Positions 1 to 5,012 of a stretch of DNA of 8,312 nt are shown in pieces. How positions within the stretch are numbered: position 1 is the first letter of the stretch; every line of letters starts with the position of its first letter. The translations under genes were made by a program, and so were the position numbers. The stretch covers positions 1 to 8,312 of the forward strand of contig JABUUT010000022.1 of NCBI GenBank assembly GCA_021443045.1. Reading direction: 5' to 3'. The notes under the pieces are model-generated. The model did no database searches, was not told where the DNA came from, and saw nothing but the letters and a program-made list of their open reading frames with translations. The DNA comes from Fibrobacteraceae bacterium (GTDB taxonomy: Bacteria; Fibrobacterota; Fibrobacteria; Fibrobacterales; Fibrobacteraceae).

Positions 1-42
1 AATGCCGCGAATACCCGAAATAGAACGCATCAGCTTAGACAT
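1..42 (-). CDS. Phosphohexomutase (phosphoglucosamine/phosphomannomutase type), N-terminal 14 codons only
   Basis: Partial gene cut by the window edge. The minus strand from an ATG at 42 reads MSKLMRSISGIRGI and runs off the end. Start plus S-x-SGIRG is the typical N-terminus of alpha-D-phosphohexomutases (GlmM, ManB/Pgm type), in which this segment begins domain 1 and lies near the phosphate-binding site. These cytoplasmic enzymes interconvert hexose 1- and 6-phosphates and feed peptidoglycan or polysaccharide precursors. The start is well supported by a GGAG Shine-Dalgarno five bases upstream and a promoter at 75-103. The catalytic serine loop and sugar-binding loop lie outside the window, so GlmM cannot be told from phosphomannomutase or phosphoglucomutase. 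The gene follows the DUF4421-like gene on the same strand, but its own promoter suggests separate transcription. Confidence 0.78.
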   Translation of the reverse strand, partial: MSKLMRSISGIRGI

Positions 43-47
43 AAAAA

Positions 48-51
48 CTCC
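48..51 (-). promoter_or_regulatory. Ribosome binding site of the phosphohexomutase gene
   Basis: GGAG on the minus strand, five bases before the ATG at 42. It fixes the start of the partial phosphohexomutase gene and shows that this genome does use Shine-Dalgarno sites, although several neighbouring genes lack one. Confidence 0.75.
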
Positions 52-74
52 AAATTTTAAAACTTTACATTACT

Positions 75-103
75 AAAATACAAAATTGCATTATGTTCCG
101 CAA
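75..103 (-). promoter_or_regulatory. Sigma70-like promoter for the phosphohexomutase gene
   Basis: On the minus strand a -35 box TTGCGG (98-103) and a -10 box TATTTT (75-80) are separated by exactly 17 bases. Transcription would begin near 68, giving a leader of about 26 bases that contains the GGAG site at 48-51. The surrounding 43-143 gap is very AT-rich and holds no convincing terminator hairpin for the gene ending at 144. The assignment rests on box match and spacing only. Confidence 0.5.
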
Positions 104-143
104 AATATTTTTACACTTATACTCCTGCATTTTATAGGCATCT

Positions 144-1055
144 CTAAAACCTTCTTACAACCAAAATGGTAAAACTATTAATAAATTCTTGTTCCCAATG
201 GTTTTCGTACATTACCGGCACATACGTGGCCTGAAGCACCACATTCCAAGACCACTCCTCCCCAAAGTGACCATAGGCCATTTTTATATTGGCCTCAGGC
301 AAAAAAACGGCATCATCGCTATTGGCTTCGTTACCAGCAGCAACCCCCACCACACCCCACAAATTAAAGAACATTTGGCTCGAAAAAATCCATGTGTAAC
401 TATACCCCATGTCGGTCCATATACTGGTTATATCTCGATGTTCTTCTTCACTCATTAAAAAGTTACTGCGGTCTTGGCTGCTGTTATGCTGTAAGCGGGC
501 TCCAACCACAACACTACCCGACGAAAGTTTTTGTTGACGGTCTAAAAAATAGGCTGCACGAGGGGTGAACTCTTTTTTTGCGGTAGCCATCCATAGCCCA
601 GAAATATACATTTCACGTTGCCAGTAGTCCACAAAATAATCTTCGCCATTGGCACTGTAGGTAAAGCCGCTATTGCGTCGGTATTTCAGTTTTACCCACC
701 ATTCCCCAGGAAAAAAATCCAGAGCCATTTCAAAACCTGGGGATTCAGATTTTCCATCGGATATGGTAAAAGGCAGTGAATAATTCAAGTCAAAATAGAG
801 GTCTCCATAACCAAAGCCCAAACCCACATCCACAGGTCTGTTAGACACTAAAAAAACATCACGATGATTGCTGCTCCAAAGGCTTATAAAATTATAGAGT
901 GTTAAAAAGCGAAGACAAAACTTATTCTTAAAGTTTGAAATAAAAGGCGAATGTTCCTCGTCGTCTAAAAGTTCTCCCTCATTTGTGGCTGCAAAAGTTG
1001 TTCCGCCCAAAAGAACAATAGAAATAGAAAAACAAAAAAGGGTTCGAAATTTCAC
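144..1055 (-). CDS. Exported DUF4421-like protein, probable outer-membrane beta-barrel
   Basis: A 303-aa protein of unknown function. The start is a GTG at 1055: an in-frame TAA lies eight codons upstream and the next Met is about residue 110, so no other start fits. Residues 1-22 form a signal peptide (MKF-R, a hydrophobic run, then TTFA before ATNEG). The mature part has many alternating aromatic/hydrophobic short strands, for example around SNRPVDVGLGFGYGDLYFDL (about 71-90) and FPGEWWVKLKYRR (about 115-127), and ends in RRF. A terminal Phe is typical of outer-membrane barrels. The SNxPxxxGLGxxYxDLxxDL stretch resembles DUF4421 proteins of Bacteroidota and Fibrobacterota; this is recalled, not searched. 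No catalytic motif is visible. It lies 186 bp downstream of the BatD-like gene on the same strand. No Shine-Dalgarno is seen; TATATTTG sits seven bases before the GTG. The function could be structural, transport or adhesion; I cannot say which. Confidence 0.75.
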   Translation of the reverse strand: MKFRTLFCFSISIVLLGGTTFAATNEGELLDDEEHSPFISNFKNKFCLRFLTLYNFISLWSSNHRDVFLVSNRPVDVGLGFGYGDLYFDLNYSLPFTISDGKSESPGFEMALDFFPGEWWVKLKYRRNSGFTYSANGEDYFVDYWQREMYISGLWMATAKKEFTPRAAYFLDRQQKLSSGSVVVGARLQHNSSQDRSNFLMSEEEHRDITSIWTDMGYSYTWIFSSQMFFNLWGVVGVAAGNEANSDDAVFLPEANIKMAYGHFGEEWSWNVVLQATYVPVMYENHWEQEFINSFTILVVRRF

Positions 1056-1062
1056 GAACCCA

Positions 1063-1068
1063 AATATA
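1063..1068 (-). promoter_or_regulatory. Possible -10 box directly before the GTG of the DUF4421-like gene
   Basis: TATATT on the minus strand, followed by TG, so the eight bases match the Bacteroidota -7 consensus TAnnTTTG. Only seven bases separate it from the GTG start at 1055, which would place the transcript start at or beside the start codon and explain the missing Shine-Dalgarno. No good -35 or -33 box is visible at the proper distance, so this is tentative. Confidence 0.3.
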
Positions 1069-1086
1069 GTTTTTTATGCTTTCAGG

Positions 1087-1107
1087 TATCAGCAATCAGC
1101 AGTCAGC
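1087..1107. repeat. Short heptad run, three copies of a TCAGC-containing 7-mer
   Basis: On the plus strand three consecutive 7-base units (starting 1087, 1094 and 1101) each end in TCAGC. The run lies in the 1056-1241 intergenic gap upstream of the DUF4421-like gene. An 8-base direct repeat, AGGTATCA, occurs at 1084-1091 and again at 1121-1128, bracketing the run. The period is the same 7 bases seen in the longer array at 1165-1236, but the unit differs. Confidence 0.55.
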
Positions 1108-1164
1108 GCAGTCATCCTGAAGGTATCAATTATTAATGGTTAATGTTTAGAATGTCCATATAAA

Positions 1165-1236
1165 TACTAATTACTGACAACCGATAACTGATAACCGATA
1201 ACCGACAACTGCATCCGATAACCAATCACCAGCCAC
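1165..1236 (-). repeat. Degenerate 7-bp tandem repeat (RGTTATC on the minus strand) 3' of the BatD-like gene
   Basis: On the plus strand the sequence steps in sevens: five uninterrupted matches to YGAYAAC cover 1175-1209. After a 6-base interruption (1210-1215) come CGATAAC at 1216-1222 and two weaker copies to 1236. Looser copies extend the other way to 1165. Read on the minus strand, the sense of the adjacent BatD-like gene, the unit is RGTTATC. The array begins only six bases past that gene's stop at 1242. It has no spacers, so it is not CRISPR, and no strong hairpin. It resembles the intergenic short tandemly repeated heptamers (STRR) described in cyanobacteria, but a link is only an analogy. 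Confidence 0.8.
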
Positions 1237-1241
1237 CATTG

Positions 1242-2207
1242 CTATTTCTTTTTATTTAGCTTGCCAGCAGCTTTGGCTTCATCTTTTTTTGCCTGTTCCT
1301 CTTCTGGAGTGGGCTTTGTGTCTTCTAAAAGAAGGTCGGCCCAATTGTTCCAGAATTCGCAGCGCTCCGAAGAGAGTCTCATTTTGGCAAACTTTACAGG
1401 CTCCGTTTCTACCGCCAAGTTGATTACTGATTCTTTGTATGCCTGAGGAAGCCCAACAACATGGTTCATGCGCTGTTTCAGTTCGGCGGTGGTGGCATCT
1501 AGAATGTCGGCCTCGAAACGGCGCTGAATGTATCGACGAACGATAAAGCCCAAGGTCATAAAGAAGTCGCCCTGCTGGTCTCCGGCCAGAAGCTGCTTGT
1601 TCCGCAGGTTCCTTAAGGCAAGCACCGCTTCTTCGTAAGGGGGAAGTTGGGGTGCCTCGCCTATTTTACGGAACTTTTTGTGGAGGAACCAGCCCAAGAA
1701 AATCAGGAGTCCAGCACCCAGAATAATCAACACAATGTAGAACCATTCAGGAAGCCGGCCATCGGAAAGAGGGTCTTCCACTTCCAAAATATCGGTTTCT
1801 TCACCAGTGGTGCGGTTGGCAACTTTTACAGCCACAGGGTCTGTGTTCGTTTTAACAGAATCTTTTCCCATTACGGCAACAACCTGCTGCGGTGCAATCA
1901 TAAAATCGCCTCCCACAAAGGTATTTAAAGTGGCCTGCCACACAAAACGAGCCTTACCCTTGGGCACACCCTCGGTTATCTTTTCGTTTTTCATTTCTTT
2001 TACTTCAAAGCTACCCAAATTGCCAACAAAGCTGGGAAGATCAACAGTTGCCTCGGCGGGAGCCTCCACCGTAATTTGGTAGTTGAACATATCGCCGATA
2101 AAGACCTGGGCGTTATCCACCTGTGCCTTTACCTGAATGTCAAAAGCAAAAGCATGGCCACTAACAAGCAAACAAAGCGCAATTGTAAAAAGAGAAAAAT
2201 TTTTCAT
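1242..2207 (-). CDS. BatD-like protein with a DUF4381-like cytoplasmic domain
   Basis: A 321-aa protein with four parts. A signal peptide covers 1-21 (ends GHAFA). A periplasmic beta-rich domain (about 22-150) opens with VKAQVDNAQVFIGDMFNYQI, the pattern of BatD N-termini. One membrane helix lies at about 155-176. A cytoplasmic helical domain (about 187-292) contains PPYEEAVLALRNLR, FIVRRYIQRRF and EPVKFAKMR, like DUF4381/BatD C-terminal regions. A Lys/Glu/Ala-rich tail (297-321) follows. BatD proteins normally work with MoxR ATPases and VWA-domain BatA/BatB in envelope stress or secretion complexes; none of those is in this window. A TTG six codons upstream (2225) keeps the frame open, but the ATG at 2207 gives a clean signal peptide and is chosen. 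No Shine-Dalgarno is visible, although a strong promoter lies at 2242-2269. The gene is divergent from the RND transporter. Family assignment is moderately sure; the partner is unknown. Confidence 0.78.
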   Translation of the reverse strand: MKNFSLFTIALCLLVSGHAFAFDIQVKAQVDNAQVFIGDMFNYQITVEAPAEATVDLPSFVGNLGSFEVKEMKNEKITEGVPKGKARFVWQATLNTFVGGDFMIAPQQVVAVMGKDSVKTNTDPVAVKVANRTTGEETDILEVEDPLSDGRLPEWFYIVLIILGAGLLIFLGWFLHKKFRKIGEAPQLPPYEEAVLALRNLRNKQLLAGDQQGDFFMTLGFIVRRYIQRRFEADILDATTAELKQRMNHVVGLPQAYKESVINLAVETEPVKFAKMRLSSERCEFWNNWADLLLEDTKPTPEEEQAKKDEAKAAGKLNKKK

Positions 2208-2241
2208 ACCACAAATAAAATACAAAAAAACAAGGTCGGGG

Positions 2242-2269
2242 AGTATAAAAAATGGTTAGACACTGTAAA
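2242..2269 (-). promoter_or_regulatory. Strong sigma70-like promoter for the BatD-like gene
   Basis: Minus strand: TTTACA (2264-2269), a 16-base spacer, then TATACT (2242-2247); each box matches the consensus at five of six bases. Transcription would start near 2235, leaving a leader of about 28 bases before the ATG at 2207. It lies within the 81-bp divergent gap (2208-2288) shared with the RND transporter gene, so the two genes may influence each other's transcription. Confidence 0.55.
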
Positions 2270-2276
2270 TGTAATG

Positions 2277-2282
2277 TATATT
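2277..2282 (+). promoter_or_regulatory. Possible -10 box directly before the ATG of the RND transporter gene
   Basis: TATATT on the plus strand, six bases before the ATG at 2289. It mirrors the TATATT seen before the DUF4421-like gene and, as there, no Shine-Dalgarno accompanies the start. The upstream -35 match is poor (TAGACA at 2257-2262 is only 14 bases away). If used, it would give a leaderless or nearly leaderless message. Confidence 0.25.
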
Positions 2283-2288
2283 TACTAC

Positions 2289-4895
2289 ATGCCTAATATT
2301 TCAAAACTTATAGAAAAATTTTCTGCCTGGTACATTCCCCTAATTTGCAGAAACAAATTTAAGGCTCTAGCCTTTTACCTCCTTCTAGCCCTCCTCTGTG
2401 CTTTTCCTATTTTGGTAAAACCCGGCCTTAAACTAGATGCCGATCTTTCTCACCTGCTTCCCGAAAAAACGCCCAGCGTGCTGGCTCTGCAAGAGTCTTA
2501 CACCCGCTTTGGAAGCACAGACCGCTTTACCATTGCCATCCAAAGCGAAGACCCCGACTTAGTGGCCGCCTTGCAGGATTCCATTAGCAGCTATATTCAA
2601 AAAAACTGGCAAGGCGATTTTGTTTCTACCCAAATAGACGACAACAACCAATTCTTTAAAGACAACGCCCTGTTGTACCTGCCCAGCACCCACCTGGAAC
2701 GTATTCGCGACAATCTGGAAGACTTGCAGCTAGAAATTGGCCGCAAAAACGGGCCTCTTGTTGTGGACCTTCTTGGCGACATGCAAGATTCTTCCGGCAC
2801 AAACAAATCGGAAAATAAGGAACGGGTATGGTTTGACGCCAACCTGCCACAGGAACTGGGGCTCCCCGACGAAGCCGTAGGTGCATTTTCAAGTTTTTTC
2901 AAGAAAAAAGCCGATAGTTCTGCCACAGAAAAGGCTGAAGATTCCGAGGAATGGCGGCCCAAGGCTCCTGTTCCAAGCCATCTGAAAACACGCCTTATTG
3001 GTTGCCCAAAACCCGACAGCACCGGAAAAATTTGGTTTAACGGCATTGTGAACGCCAAGTTGATTAAGCCTTCCACCGACTACGAATTTGTTACCCACAT
3101 TCTTGCCCGCACCGATTCTTTGCTGGCCTACTACCGGGCCAAAGATTATCCTGTAAAAACACGATTTACGGTAGAAGGAACCTACGAGGGCCTAAAAGAA
3201 GTTGACGAAGTGGCCAACGACAGTGTATTCTCTTTTGCCATAAGTTTGGTGCTTATTATTTTACTTACAAGCTTCTTCTTCCGCAGTTTTAAAGGCCCCA
3301 TTTTGGTAACCGCCTCCGTGCTTTATGCCTGTGTGCCTACTTTTGCCTTTACCGCCCTGTTCTATGGAAAGCTGAATCCCTTTACCGTTTTTGTGGCATC
3401 CATTATTTTGGGTATTGGCATAGACTATTCCATTCATATTCTGGGAACGGCACAAAAGTTGCTGAATAAGTTTGCCACATTGGAGGAAGTTCTGGAAGAA
3501 GCGCAAAAACGCATGATGAAGCCCTTTGTGTTGGCAAGTTTTACAACTATTGCCGCCTTCCTCACTTTGCTGGCCGCCCACTTTAAAGGCTTTTATGAAT
3601 TTGGCGTAGTGGCCTCTGCCGGTGTAGCCTTTAGCATGCTCACTTCCCTGCTTGTTCTCCCCGTATTTATAAAATGCATGGGTGGTATTCCTGCCGCCCC
3701 ACAAAACAGCCTGCTTCCCAAAACCTGGAACGAAGAAAAAATTTTCAAGTTCTTCAAGGTGGCGGCCATTGTTGGTTTTATACTGGGAGCCATTTCGTTA
3801 TACTACGCCCCCAAGGTAGATTTTGAACACAACCTAAAGAACCTACGCCGTGCTTCCACGGTAAAAACCACCCAAAGCACTAAAATTTCTACCAAAGTAA
3901 CTCAAGAAACCTACAAGGCAAAATCTTCTACCCCAGCCGCCGTAATGGGTTCCAAGGCAGAACAGCTAGACGCCCTGTACGATACCTTGATGGTGCGTCT
4001 CCATGTAGAAAAGGATTCCCTGCTTGGAAGTTTCCTCACCTTAAAAAGTTTTGTTCCTCCATTAGATTCCCAAAAGAGCAGGCTAGAAATTATTGAAGAA
4101 ATTCGGGACCTTGTGGATGCCAGAGTTTTTGACAGAGCCGAAGGTGATGACTCTGTAAACATTGCTAATCTTCGAAAACTGGCCGCTGTAGAAGAAACCT
4201 TTACTGCCGAAGACATTCCAAGCTGGACATTAGACATGCTCCGGGAAAAAGATGGCTCCTACGGAAAAATTGGATTTATCTATGGAGATTTTCCAAGTTG
4301 GGATGCCCACGCCCTGCAAAACTTTCAAGACCGCTACGGCCATTGGAACTTTGACGGGGAGAACTTGAGAACCTTCTCATCGCAGTTCATTTTGTCCGAC
4401 GTTATTGCCTCTGTAAAATCCGACAGCAAAAACCTAGCCCTGTTTATTATTCTGGTTATTTTTGGCACCTTGCTTGTCTCCTTCCGCAAACCCAAATTAT
4501 TTGTGGCAGGCTGCATTCCCTTTGGCATGGGAGTTATTTTAACCATGGGGCTGCTAGGGCTACTTACAGATACCCTTGAGTTCGGAAAAATCAGTATCTA
4601 CAATGTGATTGTTATTCCCATGACTTTGGGTATAGGCATTGATGCCACCATCCATTTGATTTCGGCATGGACATCCAACAAAAAAATGACTCTTCGTGAG
4701 CTAATGGACGGCACAGGACGTAATGTAATGGCCAGCTCCCTTACCACCGTGGCAGGCTTTGTAGGATTTCTCTTTACCACCCACAAAGGGTTAAAAGGCA
4801 TTGGTGATTTAGCCTGCATTAGCATTACCGTGTTCCTTATTGCAAGCATTATCTTTAGCATATTTTTGGCAGGCAGCATGCTAAAAAAGAAATAG
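2289..4895 (+). CDS. RND superfamily transporter, MMPL/HAE3 type
   Basis: An 868-aa inner-membrane transporter with the duplicated RND plan. TM1 is at about 25-44; periplasmic loop 1 at 45-310; TM2-TM6 at about 312-331, 335-358, 364-386, 414-432 and 436-461; TM7 at 487-506; loop 2 at 507-710; and TM8-TM12 from 711 to 863. TM4 carries GIGIDYSIH (375-383) and TM10 carries GIGIDATIH (781-789), the proton-relay aspartates being D379 and D785. Loop 2 has the helical AEQLDALYDTL stretch seen in HpnN-like members. The family moves lipids or other hydrophobic molecules toward the outer membrane using proton motive force; the substrate here is unknown. The frame stays open to 2076, which would overlap the BatD-like gene, but the hydrophilic extension looks spurious. 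ATG 2289 gives a normal short cytoplasmic N-terminus; ATG 2274 is a possible alternative. No membrane-fusion or outer-membrane partner lies beside it. Confidence 0.9.
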   Translation: MPNISKLIEKFSAWYIPLICRNKFKALAFYLLLALLCAFPILVKPGLKLDADLSHLLPEKTPSVLALQESYTRFGSTDRFTIAIQSEDPDLVAALQDSISSYIQKNWQGDFVSTQIDDNNQFFKDNALLYLPSTHLERIRDNLEDLQLEIGRKNGPLVVDLLGDMQDSSGTNKSENKERVWFDANLPQELGLPDEAVGAFSSFFKKKADSSATEKAEDSEEWRPKAPVPSHLKTRLIGCPKPDSTGKIWFNGIVNAKLIKPSTDYEFVTHILARTDSLLAYYRAKDYPVKTRFTVEGTYEGLKEVDEVANDSVFSFAISLVLIILLTSFFFRSFKGPILVTASVLYACVPTFAFTALFYGKLNPFTVFVASIILGIGIDYSIHILGTAQKLLNKFATLEEVLEEAQKRMMKPFVLASFTTIAAFLTLLAAHFKGFYEFGVVASAGVAFSMLTSLLVLPVFIKCMGGIPAAPQNSLLPKTWNEEKIFKFFKVAAIVGFILGAISLYYAPKVDFEHNLKNLRRASTVKTTQSTKISTKVTQETYKAKSSTPAAVMGSKAEQLDALYDTLMVRLHVEKDSLLGSFLTLKSFVPPLDSQKSRLEIIEEIRDLVDARVFDRAEGDDSVNIANLRKLAAVEETFTAEDIPSWTLDMLREKDGSYGKIGFIYGDFPSWDAHALQNFQDRYGHWNFDGENLRTFSSQFILSDVIASVKSDSKNLALFIILVIFGTLLVSFRKPKLFVAGCIPFGMGVILTMGLLGLLTDTLEFGKISIYNVIVIPMTLGIGIDATIHLISAWTSNKKMTLRELMDGTGRNVMASSLTTVAGFVGFLFTTHKGLKGIGDLACISITVFLIASIIFSIFLAGSMLKKK

Positions 4896-4902
4896 ACCTC
4901 TA

Positions 4903-4944
4903 AGTTATTAGTAAGTAGTAGTCAGTTATCGGTAATCAGTTTGA
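4903..4944 (+). repeat. Degenerate 7-bp tandem repeat (AGTTATC type) 3' of the RND transporter gene
   Basis: Six consecutive 7-base units begin at 4903, 4910, 4917, 4924, 4931 and 4938; each begins AGT or GGT, and the fourth is a perfect AGTTATC. The array starts seven bases past the transporter stop at 4895. The unit is the same as in 1165-1236 and has the same orientation relative to the gene that ends beside it. It lies in the 102-bp gap between two convergent genes. A terminator role is possible, but no GC-rich hairpin is present. Confidence 0.7.
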
Positions 4945-4961
4945 TGCCAGTCGAAAAACTT

Positions 4962-4980
4962 GTGATAGTATAACTTTCAC
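4962..4980. terminator. Weak hairpin between convergent genes, possible bidirectional terminator
   Basis: GTGATAG (4962-4968) and CTTTCAC (4974-4980) can pair with one mismatch around a TATAA loop. The stem is short and AT-rich and lacks a clear U-tract on either side, so it would be a poor intrinsic terminator. It is listed because it is the best inverted repeat in the gap between the transporter and the LtaS-like gene, where termination in both directions is expected. Confidence 0.25.
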
Positions 4981-5012
4981 TATTTACTAAACACTATCTA
5001 CTTTCTACTGTT
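4978..5012 (-). repeat. 7-bp periodic array overlapping the 3' end of the LtaS-like gene
   Basis: On the minus strand AGT recurs every seven bases five times (units covering 5012 down to 4978), with a consensus near NAAGTRG/ATAGTG. The first two units are coding: they specify the last residues (NSRK region) and the TAG stop at 4998-5000. The remaining units lie just past the stop. With 4903-4944 it makes the convergent gap a pair of opposed heptad arrays. Confidence 0.6.

Noticed and set aside
102..111. AAAATATTTT palindrome as an operator or terminator
   Set aside because: It is a short AT-only palindrome in an AT-rich gap, which is expected by chance and has no second copy or T-run in the right place.
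189..458. 89-codon plus-strand frame inside the DUF4421-like gene
   Set aside because: It is antisense to a gene with a signal peptide and barrel-like pattern. The translation is His/Pro-rich and has no supporting start signal.
1165..1236. CRISPR array
   Set aside because: The units are 7 bases long and directly abutting, with no spacers and no cas genes nearby.
2208..2225. TTG start six codons upstream of the BatD-like ATG
   Set aside because: It would put polar and Cys residues before a signal peptide that is complete from the ATG at 2207, and no ribosome binding site supports it.
2076..2288. N-terminal extension of the transporter frame up to 2076
   Set aside because: It is hydrophilic, very Lys/Asn-rich, has no family resemblance, and overlaps the start and signal peptide codons of the BatD-like gene and the divergent promoter region. 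The ATG at 2289 gives a normal RND N-terminus.
2597..3704. Open frames of 69-159 codons on the minus strand opposite the transporter gene
   Set aside because: They are antisense shadows of a well-supported coding region, with Ser/Arg/Gly-rich low-complexity translations and no recognisable motif.
4896..4997. Strong intrinsic terminator between the convergent genes
   Set aside because: Inverted repeats here are short, AT-rich and mismatched, with no adjoining U-tract. Only a weak candidate (4962-4980) was kept at low confidence.
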